64,000 nucleotides of DNA, from positions 558,001 through 622,000 of the forward strand of contig NZ_JBPJAQ010000002.1 of assembly GCF_051172195.1 (NCBI RefSeq), read 5' to 3'. The notes below the pieces were generated by a model. That model ran no database searches. It was not told where the DNA came from and saw only the letters and a list, made by a program, of their open reading frames with translations. The position numbers and the translations under genes were made by a program. This document shows, piece after piece, positions 52,210 to 60,106 of the stretch; the stretch's first letter is position 1; each line of letters begins with the position of its first letter. The stretch comes from Paludibaculum fermentans_A. Its GTDB lineage: Bacteria; Acidobacteriota; Terriglobia; Bryobacterales; Bryobacteraceae.

Positions 52210-52983
52210 TCAGGCAGCTCCATCGCCCGAGTGGAGGCGTTGCGTGGCGATCTCGGCCTGGCGCCAGGGCGCGTTGATCAGTTCGCGGATGGATTCGTCG
52301 GCGGGTTGTTCCAGGAGCTCTCTCGCCGTGCCGATCTGCTTAACCCGGCCCGCGGCCATCACGGCGATGCGGTCGCCCAGCAGGATGGCCTCCATGACGT
52401 CGTGCGTCACGAAGATTGCCGTGAGCTGGAGTGTCTGGCGGATGCGCAGGAACGACTGCTGCAGGCGGCCGCGCGTCAGCGGATCGAGCGCGCCAAAGGG
52501 TTCGTCCAGCAGCATGACACGCGGTTCGGCCGCGAGTGCGCGGGCCACGGCGACGCGCTGGGCCTGGCCTCCGGAGAGGGCATCGGGCCGGCGGTCGCGA
52601 TAGATGGCCGGATCGAGTTCGACCAGTTCCAGCAGCGTGTCGACGCGCGCGCTGATGCGGGCGGCGTCCCAGCCCAGCAGCGTGGGGGTGATGGCGATGT
52701 TCTCGGCCACCGTCATGTGCGGGAACAGGCCGATCCGCTGGAAGACATAGCCGATGCGCCGGCGCAGCTCATAGGGCTTCATCCCGGCCACGTCCTCACC
52801 GAAAAGACGCACGCGGCCGCTGGTGGGCTCGATGAGCCGGTTGATCATCTTGAGCGTGGTGGTCTTGCCGGAGCCCGAGCCGCCCAGCAGGACGAGTGTC
52901 TCGCCCTCGGCGACTTGCAGCGAAACCGAATCTACCGCCGTTTGCCTGTCGAAGCGCCGTGTGAGCGCCTCCAACTGGATCAT
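52210..52983 (-). CDS. ABC transporter ATPase (OpuCA/ProV/EgtV type)
   Basis: 257 residues from the ATG at 52983; an ATG six codons upstream is possible. Walker A GGSGSGKTTTLKMINRLIEP, signature SGGQAQRVAVARAL, Walker B RVMLLDEPFGALDPLTR and switch VTHDVME are complete. It lacks the C-terminal CBS pair of ProV/OpuCA, which in those proteins senses osmolarity; this absence fits a nutrient or ergothioneine importer better than an osmotically gated one. It is the first gene of the operon that runs through the fused permease, the reductase, egtB and egtD. Confidence 0.93.
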   Translation of the reverse strand: MIQLEALTRRFDRQTAVDSVSLQVAEGETLVLLGGSGSGKTTTLKMINRLIEPTSGRVRLFGEDVAGMKPYELRRRIGYVFQRIGLFPHMTVAENIAITPTLLGWDAARISARVDTLLELVELDPAIYRDRRPDALSGGQAQRVAVARALAAEPRVMLLDEPFGALDPLTRGRLQQSFLRIRQTLQLTAIFVTHDVMEAILLGDRIAVMAAGRVKQIGTARELLEQPADESIRELINAPWRQAEIATQRLHSGDGAA

Positions 52984-53081
52984 GACGGGGCAGTCTAGCA
53001 TGCAGGTGAAGCGAAAGTCGATGCGTCCGATTGGTGCGGCAGGATAGGATGGTGCCGTTTGGGAGCCGGGCCGGAGGGACT

Positions 53082-54821
53082 ATGAACATCACGCGAAGAG
53101 ACGTCATCGGGCGGACGCTGGCAGCGGTCGCGGTGCAGGACGCCCGTGCGGCGGCCGAGCCGGACGAAGGACAGCGCTTCTTTCTGCGCCTGCTGCAGGC
53201 CAATGATGAAGCCGTGGCGCGCATTCTGGGCCAGGCCGCAGGAGCTGCGTCGCCGCGGTTGGGGCGGGGCAGCGAACTGGCTGCCCTGGTGGCTGCGTAT
53301 TGTTCACCGGAATCCTCGTTTCATCGATCAGAGCGCCTGATCCCGCGCCTGGAGCGCGCCGCGCAGGGGTTCCTGTCAGCCCTCGACGCGGACGGGTTGC
53401 TGGATGCCGGCAATCTCTCCTCGCCGCCCGATACGGGATTTGTGGTGGAGGCCACGGCCGCGGCGTTGGAGGTCGCGCGCCGTAGCAGGGACCAGCGACT
53501 GGCCCGGCTGGAAGAGACGCTCCGCCAGTTCCTGCTGCGGGTGGGCGGCGCCCTGGTGACCGGCGGGATCCATACACCCAACCACCGCTGGGTGGTCTGC
53601 GCCGCGCTGGCGCGGATCCACTCGCTGTTTCCCGACGCCCGCTATGTCGACCGCATCGACGACTGGCTGGGCGAAGGGATCTACCAGGATGCGGACGGGC
53701 AGTTCCCTGAGCGCAGCCCGAACTATGCGCGGGTGGAGGTGAACGCGTTCCTGACCATGGCGCGGCTGCTGAACCGGCCTGCGCAGTTTGAGCCCGTTCG
53801 CAGGCACCTGGTCGCGAATCTGTATCTGATGCAGCCAGATGGGGAACTGGAGACCATCCACTCCCGCCGCCAGGACCAGGACCGGCCGGTGCATGCGGTG
53901 AACTTCTATCTGCAGTACCGCTACATGGCGATTCACGACAGCAATCCTGCGTTCGCGGCGGTGGCGCGGATGATTGCGGAGCGGCCCGGAGAAGGGCTGG
54001 TGGAAGGCGCGAATCCGGTGCTGCATTTCCTGGAAGAGCCTCTGTTGCGCAGGCCGCTGCCGGAGGGCGGCGCGATCCCCTCGGATTACAGGCATGTCTT
54101 TGCCAACAGCCAACTGGTGCGCATCCGCCGCGGTGAGCGTGCCGCGTCCGTCTTTGGCGGCGACGATCAGCCGCAGGGCATCGCCTCCGGGCTGGCGCAC
54201 AATCCCACCTTCTTCAATTTCCGCAAGGGCAAGGCCATTCTCGACTCGGTGCGCATGGGCGGACGGTTCTTCAGCCTGGGGGTGTTCCGTGCGCAGGGTA
54301 TCGCCATGGAGGGCGACCGGATCGCGCTGCACCAGCGGCTGGAGGCGCCCTACTATCAGCCTCTGCCGAAGGAGTATCGCCGGGCGGACGGCGACTATGC
54401 GCTCACACCCGTCAGGGACGGCCGGTTCTGGAGCAAGCTGGATTTTCCGCACAGACGGGTGAGCAACGTGCAGGTGCTGGAGCAGAAGGTGACAGTGGTC
54501 GAGAAGCAGGACGCGTTCGAGCTGCACATCGAGGTGACCGGGCACGACCGCGTGCCGTATGCGGTGGAACTGGCGTTTCGGCCGGGCGGCCAGTTCGGCG
54601 GCGGGGCAGGGCAGTCGCCTTTCCTGAAGGAAGGCATGGGGACCTACCGCGTGGGCAGCGATGGCATCGAGTTTGGGCCGGGCCAGGCAGACCATGAGGT
54701 GATCAACCTCTCCGGGCATACGTACCAGGCGCACGGGGCCGCGCTGCGGGCCGCTGGCAACTGCATTTACATCACCGGCTACACGCCTTTTCGCAAAGTG
54801 ATCACGATCCGGGGCGTGTGA
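53082..54821 (+). CDS. Tat-exported polysaccharide-lyase-like protein
   Basis: 579 residues from the ATG at 53082 (GGAGGG upstream). The N-terminus MNITRRDVIGRTLAAVAVQD has the twin-arginine and hydrophobic stretch of a Tat signal. Residues about 30-320 are helical with repeats fitting an alpha/alpha toroid (GFVVEATAAALEVARRSRDQ, THRW-like NHRWVVCAALARIHSLFPDA, RSPNYARVEVNAFLTMARLL). The C-terminal half is beta-rich (YALTPVRDGRFWSKLDFPHR). This two-part plan is typical of heparinase/alginate-lyase families. I cannot assign catalytic residues. It is divergent from the ergothioneine operon with a 98-bp shared upstream region. Confidence 0.65.
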   Translation: MNITRRDVIGRTLAAVAVQDARAAAEPDEGQRFFLRLLQANDEAVARILGQAAGAASPRLGRGSELAALVAAYCSPESSFHRSERLIPRLERAAQGFLSALDADGLLDAGNLSSPPDTGFVVEATAAALEVARRSRDQRLARLEETLRQFLLRVGGALVTGGIHTPNHRWVVCAALARIHSLFPDARYVDRIDDWLGEGIYQDADGQFPERSPNYARVEVNAFLTMARLLNRPAQFEPVRRHLVANLYLMQPDGELETIHSRRQDQDRPVHAVNFYLQYRYMAIHDSNPAFAAVARMIAERPGEGLVEGANPVLHFLEEPLLRRPLPEGGAIPSDYRHVFANSQLVRIRRGERAASVFGGDDQPQGIASGLAHNPTFFNFRKGKAILDSVRMGGRFFSLGVFRAQGIAMEGDRIALHQRLEAPYYQPLPKEYRRADGDYALTPVRDGRFWSKLDFPHRRVSNVQVLEQKVTVVEKQDAFELHIEVTGHDRVPYAVELAFRPGGQFGGGAGQSPFLKEGMGTYRVGSDGIEFGPGQADHEVINLSGHTYQAHGAALRAAGNCIYITGYTPFRKVITIRGV

Positions 54822-54878
54822 GTCGTTCGAGGCGGGCGGGCTGCCAACCCAGTATGATTGGTGCTTTCCGGAGGTGAA

Positions 54879-56030
54879 ATGCTGATTTCTTCTGGTTGGA
54901 CGCGGCGCGGATTCCTGGCGGCGGCCGGCTCCGGCCTGGCGGCGATGGCGGCTCCCACTTCAGCGCTGTTCGCGTATGTGGGCTGCTATACCTCTGCCAA
55001 GCGCTACGCCCGGGGAGACGGGATTCACGTCTTCCGTGTGGACGAGGAGACCGGTGCCTGGAGCCCCCTGCAGGTGCTGGGCGGGCTGGTGAATCCGTCC
55101 TTCCTGGTGCTGCGGAAAGACCAGCGATTCCTGTATGCGGCGCATGGCGACGAAGGGTCTGCCTCGGCCATCGCGGTGGAGCCGGGCACGGGCCGGTTGA
55201 CGCTGCTGAACCAGGTGGACACGGGCGGCGTGAACGGAGTGCATCTGGCGCTGGACGCCTCGGGGCGGTTCCTGGTAATCGCCAACTATACGAGCGGCGG
55301 CGTGAGCGTACTGCGAGTCCAGGAGGATGGGCGGCTGGGGGAATTGGTGCAGGTGGTGCAACTGCCGGGGACTCCGGGACCGCACCGGGTGGAGCAGGCC
55401 AGCGCGCATCCGCACCAGATCCTCTTTGAGCCTGGCGGGCGTTTCGTGGTGGTGCCGGACAAGGGCCTGGATCGCCTCTTTGTCTTCGGGTTCGACCAGA
55501 AGACCGGACGGTTGACGCCCACCGCGCAAGGCGCCGGCGTGGCACGGACGATGTCGGGTCCGCGGCATGCGGCCTTTCATCCGCGGCTGCCTGTGCTGTG
55601 GGTGGTGAACGAGATCAACAGTACGATCGCGACGTGGATGTGGGAGGCGGAGCGCGGGCACATGAAGGCCGCCCAAATCCTGCCGACGCTGCCGGCTGAC
55701 TACACGAGGGAGAACACGCCCTCAGAGATCGAAGTGGCGCCGGACGGGCGGCATGTCTACTGTTCGAATCGCGGACACGACAGCGTGGTGGTCTATGCGG
55801 CGGATCCGGCGACGGGGCTGTTGAGTGTGCAGGGTTGGGAAGCCTCGCGAGGCCGGATCCCGCGGTTTATCGGCATGGCGCCCGGGGGGCGGTTTCTCTA
55901 TGCGGCCAACGAGCAATCGGACACGATCGTGAGCTGGCAGGTGGATCCGTCCAGCGGCAAGCTGACCTCGACGGGTGCGGTGGTGCAGACGCCGAGTCCT
56001 GTCTCGATCACGTTTGGGCGCGGGGCATAG
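54879..56030 (+). CDS. Tat-exported lactonase (6-phosphogluconolactonase/YbhE-type beta-propeller)
   Basis: 383 residues from the ATG at 54879 (GGAGG 4 nt upstream). The N-terminus (TRRGFLAAAGSGLAAMAAP) is a Tat signal. The mature part is a seven-bladed propeller of the lactonase family: FAYVGCYTSAKRYARGDGIH, VNPSFLVLRKDQRFLYAAHG, VNGVHLALDASGRFLVIANY, GPRHAAFHPRLPVLWVVNEI, PSEIEVAPDGRHVYCSNRGH, PRFIGMAPGGRFLYAANEQS. Cytoplasmic members hydrolyse 6-phosphogluconolactone; an exported version likely acts on another sugar lactone. It lies 57 bp after the lyase-like gene on the same strand. Confidence 0.9.
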   Translation: MLISSGWTRRGFLAAAGSGLAAMAAPTSALFAYVGCYTSAKRYARGDGIHVFRVDEETGAWSPLQVLGGLVNPSFLVLRKDQRFLYAAHGDEGSASAIAVEPGTGRLTLLNQVDTGGVNGVHLALDASGRFLVIANYTSGGVSVLRVQEDGRLGELVQVVQLPGTPGPHRVEQASAHPHQILFEPGGRFVVVPDKGLDRLFVFGFDQKTGRLTPTAQGAGVARTMSGPRHAAFHPRLPVLWVVNEINSTIATWMWEAERGHMKAAQILPTLPADYTRENTPSEIEVAPDGRHVYCSNRGHDSVVVYAADPATGLLSVQGWEASRGRIPRFIGMAPGGRFLYAANEQSDTIVSWQVDPSSGKLTSTGAVVQTPSPVSITFGRGA

Positions 56031-56062
56031 CGCCAGGAGATGGGCAGCGTGCCCATCAGGGC

Positions 56063-56587
56063 TTACAGTTTCTTCCGGATTTCCTGCTGGTAGAACGTCC
56101 GGAGACGCGTCTGAATGTCGTCACGGACTTTGCGGAACACTGCCATTTTCTGTTCGTCAGTGCCAGTTGCCTTGGCCGGGTCAGGGAAGCCAATGTGAAC
56201 CCGCTTACCTACCTTGCCCTGGAAATTGGGGCAGTTTTTGTCCGCGTCGTCGCAGACGGTGATCACGTAGTCGAACGATTGTGGAACGTACTGCGCTACG
56301 GCTTTCGGATAGCCGCTGGAGATGTCGATATTCGCTTCCTTCATGGCAGCGACGGCAAGCGGGTTGATGCGCGGAGCGGGATTGGTACCGGCCGAGTAGA
56401 CATCGAGCCGGGCATCCCACGACTTCAGGAAGCCGGCCGCCATCTGGCTGCGGGCGGAATTGCCGGTACAAAGGACAAGTACTCGCGTCTTCGCCGGCTT
56501 GGTGTCTTCCGCCCTGAGGGGTGCGGTGAGGAGAAGGGCCAGGGCGGTGACCAGGGGGGCTGCAAGCTGTGGCAGGTTCATTCGCAT
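56063..56587 (-). CDS. arsC: Exported thioredoxin-type arsenate reductase ArsC
   Basis: 174 residues from the ATG at 56587, with an apparent signal peptide (MRMNLPQLAAPLVTALALLLTAPLRA). The rest is a low-molecular-weight phosphatase fold: active loop VLCTGNSARSQMA (Cys-x5-Arg) and the redox pair VCDDADKNC, whose two cysteines are spaced as in the Staphylococcus aureus enzyme, so the full three-cysteine relay is present. The family reduces arsenate to arsenite in the cytoplasm; an export signal is odd. Its start overlaps the arsR-like gene by 10 nt. No arsenite efflux gene is nearby. Confidence 0.85.
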   Translation of the reverse strand: MRMNLPQLAAPLVTALALLLTAPLRAEDTKPAKTRVLVLCTGNSARSQMAAGFLKSWDARLDVYSAGTNPAPRINPLAVAAMKEANIDISSGYPKAVAQYVPQSFDYVITVCDDADKNCPNFQGKVGKRVHIGFPDPAKATGTDEQKMAVFRKVRDDIQTRLRTFYQQEIRKKL

Positions 56588-56985
56588 CGTGAGGGTGTCT
56601 CCTTTTTGTGTTTTTGTGTATTTGCCGCAGCCGGCTGGGGGCGGCAGATCTTCAGCAGGGTTTCGGCCGGAACGACCTGAGTCTTGGCGCAGCACTGGGA
56701 GAAGAGGAACGACAGGAGATCTTCGAGCACGGCCGGATTGGCCGTGTAGCGCAGAAAATTGCCCTCCCGTTGCACGTGCACCAGGTCTTCGTGCTTCAGC
56801 TTTTCGAGGTGGTGCGAGACGGCGGAAGGCTGCATGCCGAGTTCGTTCTGAATCTCACCGGCGACCATGCCGTCAGGATGGGCCCGCAGCAAGTGGTAAA
56901 TGATGCGGAGGCGCGGTTCGGTCCCCAGTGCGGCCAGGATATCAGCGAACTTAACGAAGTCTATGGCGTCAGTGGTGCGAGGCAA
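56578..56985 (-). CDS. arsR: ArsR-family metalloregulator
   Basis: 135 residues from a TTG start at 56985 with GGAAGGG just upstream. The winged-helix domain spans about 10-90 (FADILAALGTEPRLRIIYHL, GEIQNELGMQPSAVSHHLEK, YTANPAVLEDLLSFL). The usual ELCVCDL metal site is missing; instead three cysteines lie in the C-terminal part (Cys98, Cys99, Cys114), similar to the CC pair of the Acidithiobacillus ferrooxidans ArsR. It overlaps arsC and probably represses the pair through the palindrome about 25 bp upstream. Confidence 0.9.
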   Translation of the reverse strand: MPRTTDAIDFVKFADILAALGTEPRLRIIYHLLRAHPDGMVAGEIQNELGMQPSAVSHHLEKLKHEDLVHVQREGNFLRYTANPAVLEDLLSFLFSQCCAKTQVVPAETLLKICRPQPAAANTQKHKKETPSRCE

Positions 56986-57008
56986 GTACCCTTCCCAGGT
57001 GTTTCAGT

Positions 57009-57028
57009 ATTTCAACTATAGCTGAAAT
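57009..57028 (-). promoter_or_regulatory. ArsR operator candidate
   Basis: ATTTCAACTATAGCTGAAAT is a 20-bp palindrome with one mismatched pair, centred 33 nt upstream of the TTG start. The inner CTATAG could double as a -10 box on the minus strand. An extra half-site TTTCAG precedes it at 57002-57007. Position and symmetry fit ArsR autorepression. Confidence 0.65.
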
Positions 57029-57094
57029 GAATGGGGAGTCAAGAGGCGATGGATTCCAGAGTGCGCGCGATTCGAACCTGTGCTGCTGGAAGGA

Positions 57095-57883
57095 TTAGAC
57101 GGGCCGGTAGCGGGCGGCGAGCAGGCCAGTGGCTTGCGTCAGGTCGAGGTCGGCCAGCAGGAGACCGGCTTTTGCGTAGGGGTGATGACAGAGCAGCGTG
57201 CCGTCGGGGTTGACGACGGCCGAGGTGGTGGGGGCTCCGGGGCTGGCGTAGTTCACGCTGGCGACATAGCAGGTGTTTTCGGCCGCCCTGCAGAGCAGCG
57301 CCTTTTCGTGAAACGTGTTGCGCGGGTCGGCGAAGGAACTGGGCACGAAGCTTCCGGGCTCGGCTTCGTGCAGATGGGGATGGAAGACGATGTGAGCGCC
57401 GGCACGGATGGCGAAGCGCACGGTTTCCGGGTAGCGCCAGCCCTCGTGGCAGATGGCGATTCCGAAGGTGAGGGGGCCGACCTGGAAGACCCGGCGGCCG
57501 TGGCCCGGTGTGTAGGTGTCGTCCTCAGAGGGGTCGAGCTGGACCTTGTCCTGAAAGCCGTCCTGGGTGCCATCGGGCTGGATGACCAGGGCCGTGGCGA
57601 GCAGTGCGCCGTCCTGGAATCGTTCCGTCCCCAGGATGACGGCGATGCGCGATGAGGCGGCTGCGGCGGCGACCCGGGCCCAGGCCGCGGTGAGGAAAGC
57701 CGGATCAGAGGGGGGCGGATTGTGCCCGAGGCCGCGGTAGCCGGGGAGGTAGCATTCGGGGAAGCAGACCAATCCGGCGCCGTCTTCGGCGGCCTGTGCG
57801 ATGTCGCGGCAGGCGTCGTCGATAGACGTGGCGGGCGTGGCCGGGTAGGGCAGTTGGGCCAGGGCGATGCGGAAAGTGGTCAC
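57095..57883 (-). CDS. Nitrilase-superfamily carbon-nitrogen hydrolase
   Basis: 262 residues from a GTG start. The Glu-Lys-Cys triad is intact: CFPECYLPGY, QDKVQLDPSED and AICHEGWRYPE. The family cleaves amides, nitriles or N-carbamoyl groups; the length and the FPECYLPGYRG motif fit an aliphatic amidase or N-carbamoyl-amino-acid-hydrolase type, but substrate is open. It lies 36 bp downstream of the sugar-type MFS gene on the same strand and may share its transcript. Confidence 0.9.
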   Translation of the reverse strand: MTTFRIALAQLPYPATPATSIDDACRDIAQAAEDGAGLVCFPECYLPGYRGLGHNPPPSDPAFLTAAWARVAAAAASSRIAVILGTERFQDGALLATALVIQPDGTQDGFQDKVQLDPSEDDTYTPGHGRRVFQVGPLTFGIAICHEGWRYPETVRFAIRAGAHIVFHPHLHEAEPGSFVPSSFADPRNTFHEKALLCRAAENTCYVASVNYASPGAPTTSAVVNPDGTLLCHHPYAKAGLLLADLDLTQATGLLAARYRPV

Positions 57884-57919
57884 GGGAAGAACTTCAGGAT
57901 AGCGCGTGGGGGCGGTCCG

Positions 57920-59260
57920 TCAGGCGTCCGCATCCACGCCCAGCGCCTTTTGCATTGCTTCCAAGGATACGCCCTTCGTTTCGGGCACCATGACCTTCAC
58001 CCAGATGAGCTGGAGCACCATCATGCTGCAGAAGAAGAGGAAGACCTGGGCCGGCGCGAAGGCCGAGACCATGATGGGGAAGAAGGTGGTCAAGAGGGCT
58101 GCGAACAGCCAATGCGTGAAGCTCCCCAGAGCCTGCCCCGCAGCCCGGTGCCGGGTGGGGAAGATCTCGGAGAGGAGTACCCAGATGACGGTGCCCTGGC
58201 CCATCGCGTGTGCGGCGATGAAGAAGAAGATGCAGGCCGGGACAATGGAATAGTGCTGCGTCTGGAACGCCCAGGAGGTCAGGCCCAGGGACAGGATATA
58301 GCCGAACGAGCCGATGTAGAGCAGTGTACGACGGCCAACCTTGTCGATGAGGGAGAGGCCCAGGATGGTGAAGATGATGTTGACGATTCCAATGCCGACG
58401 GATTGCAGCAGCGCTGCTTTCTCGGTGAGTCCCGCCATCTCGAAGATGCGCGGGGCAAAGTAGTTCACGGCATTGATGCCGGAGAGCTGGTTGAAGAAAG
58501 CAACGAGGATCGCCAGGAGGATGGGAATGCGCAGGCGCGGGGTCCAGAAGGCTGAGGCCACGGTCTGCTCCGTCTGGGCTGCCGCCGCCATCTCGTCCGC
58601 ATGAGCTGCCAGTTGTGCTTCGGAGAGTTCCGGTTCGATGAGGCGCAACACCTTGAGGCCGGCGGCCCGGTCGTGTTTGCGGCTGAGCAGCCAGCGGGGG
58701 CTCTCGGGTAAGCCGAGACACATTACGGCATAAACGATGGACGGGAACGCGGCGATACCGAGCATCCAGCGCCAGGCGTTGACGCCTCCGGCCTGGGCGA
58801 TCAGCGCGTTCGAGACGAAAGCGACGAGGACGCCAAAGACGATGTTGAACTGGAACATACCCGACAGGCGGCCGCGGTAGGCGGGCGGAGAGATTTCCGA
58901 GATATAGAGCGGAGCGGCGACGGTCGAAACTCCGATCCCGATGCCGCCCAGGAGGCGGGCCGCGACGAACATCACCGGTCCGGTGGCGAAGCCGCAGCCC
59001 ACGGCTGACAGTACGTAGAGAAGTCCAATGAAGAGGAGCGTCTTTTTGCGGCCGAAGTGGTCAGTGGGCCAGCCGCCGAACAGCGAGCCCAGCACCGTTC
59101 CATAGAGGGCGGACCCCAGCACCAGGCCATGCTGGCCCGGGCTCAAGCCCCACAGCCGCTGAATGGTCTGCTCCGCTCCGGAGATGACGATGGTATCGAA
59201 GCCGAAGAGAAAACCGGCCAGCGCCGATGTAATGGCCCAGAAAAAGATACGGGTGTTCAT
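57920..59260 (-). CDS. MFS sugar porter (XylE/GalP type)
   Basis: 446 residues with twelve predicted helices. Sugar-porter signatures are all visible: GFLFGFDTIVISGAE in helix 1, WPTDHFGRKKTLL after helix 2, PESPRWLLSRKHDRAA before the central loop, NQLSGINAVNYFAPRIFE in helix 7, GRRTLLYIGS after helix 8, and PETKGVSLEAMQ at the end. The family carries hexoses or pentoses with protons across the inner membrane. The TetR gene lies 161 bp upstream on the same strand; a 12-bp palindrome ATGGCCGGCCAT (59400-59411) sits in that gap. Confidence 0.95.
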   Translation of the reverse strand: MNTRIFFWAITSALAGFLFGFDTIVISGAEQTIQRLWGLSPGQHGLVLGSALYGTVLGSLFGGWPTDHFGRKKTLLFIGLLYVLSAVGCGFATGPVMFVAARLLGGIGIGVSTVAAPLYISEISPPAYRGRLSGMFQFNIVFGVLVAFVSNALIAQAGGVNAWRWMLGIAAFPSIVYAVMCLGLPESPRWLLSRKHDRAAGLKVLRLIEPELSEAQLAAHADEMAAAAQTEQTVASAFWTPRLRIPILLAILVAFFNQLSGINAVNYFAPRIFEMAGLTEKAALLQSVGIGIVNIIFTILGLSLIDKVGRRTLLYIGSFGYILSLGLTSWAFQTQHYSIVPACIFFFIAAHAMGQGTVIWVLLSEIFPTRHRAAGQALGSFTHWLFAALLTTFFPIMVSAFAPAQVFLFFCSMMVLQLIWVKVMVPETKGVSLEAMQKALGVDADA

Positions 59261-59421
59261 TTGGAGCGGTAACCTTGCGCGCGGCCGTCAGAATGTTCGA
59301 GAGGAGAACGCCCGGCATGCGGCAGCCCGCCCCTTCAGCATCTCTGCGAGACCCACCGATCTTATCTCAACCCTGAACATCCATCCGGGCCACAGTCAGA
59401 TGGCCGGCCATTGCAGGTTCC

Positions 59422-60042
59422 TTATGGGACGCATGCTGTTTTGGAAAGCTCCGCCAGCACCTGCCGGACCGCGGAGTGGATGTCCTGGCGGCCCTGGGCG
59501 AACCAAACGCGATAGACGAGGCTGAGCGTGGAAAGGGTGAGGGCCGCCAGTATGTGCGCGGTGATCCCTTCCGGGTAGCGCTGGGCGAACGCTTCCGCCA
59601 GGTGATCCTGCAACTCCGCAACGCGCGAGAGTTGTGCTTCGCGGGCGGCGGGGTATTTGGCCGAAATCTCCATGACCTTGCGCATGCGCGTTTCGGAGAC
59701 GGTCAGCGGGGCGACCTGCGTGACAATGTGACGGAAGAGCTCAGCCGGTGAGCACTGCTGCGGAGCGGCCGCGATGGCGTTCCTCAGCGAGTCGACATAG
59801 CTCGCGACGGGCTGGGCCACCAGGTCTCGCTTCGACTCAAAGTGGCGGAAGAAGGTGCGTCGCGAGGTTCCGGCCGCCGCGACAATATCCTCGATGGTCG
59901 TCTCCTCGAAGCCCTTTTCCGCGAACAGATCGATGGCGACACCCCAGATGGCGTCACGGACGAACTCGAGTTTGCGGGCCTGGAGGCTCGTCTTTGCGGC
60001 TCCGGTCTTCGCAGATTCATCCAGGCCGGTAGTCGACGGCAT
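59422..60042 (-). CDS. TetR-family transcriptional regulator
   Basis: 206 residues. The helix-turn-helix domain spans about 27-75 (FVRDAIWGVAIDLFAEKGFE, TTIEDIVAAAGTSRRTFFRH, FESKRDLV), the usual TetR pattern. The C-terminal ligand-binding part is helical with no recognisable pocket motif (SETRMRKVMEISAKYPAARE). It may control the MFS transporter and hydrolase genes downstream; ligand unknown. Confidence 0.92.
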   Translation of the reverse strand: MPSTTGLDESAKTGAAKTSLQARKLEFVRDAIWGVAIDLFAEKGFEETTIEDIVAAAGTSRRTFFRHFESKRDLVAQPVASYVDSLRNAIAAAPQQCSPAELFRHIVTQVAPLTVSETRMRKVMEISAKYPAAREAQLSRVAELQDHLAEAFAQRYPEGITAHILAALTLSTLSLVYRVWFAQGRQDIHSAVRQVLAELSKTACVP

Positions 60043-60106
60043 GTGCCCACGATATCAACCCCTCGGCCCGCCTCGCCGCAGAGGCCATAGCTTACATTGA
60101 AACTAG

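Noticed and set aside
59400..59411. ATGGCCGGCCAT as a TetR operator
   Set aside because: It is palindromic but short and G+C-rich, and lies nearer the end of the TetR gene than any visible promoter; mentioned only as context for the MFS gene.
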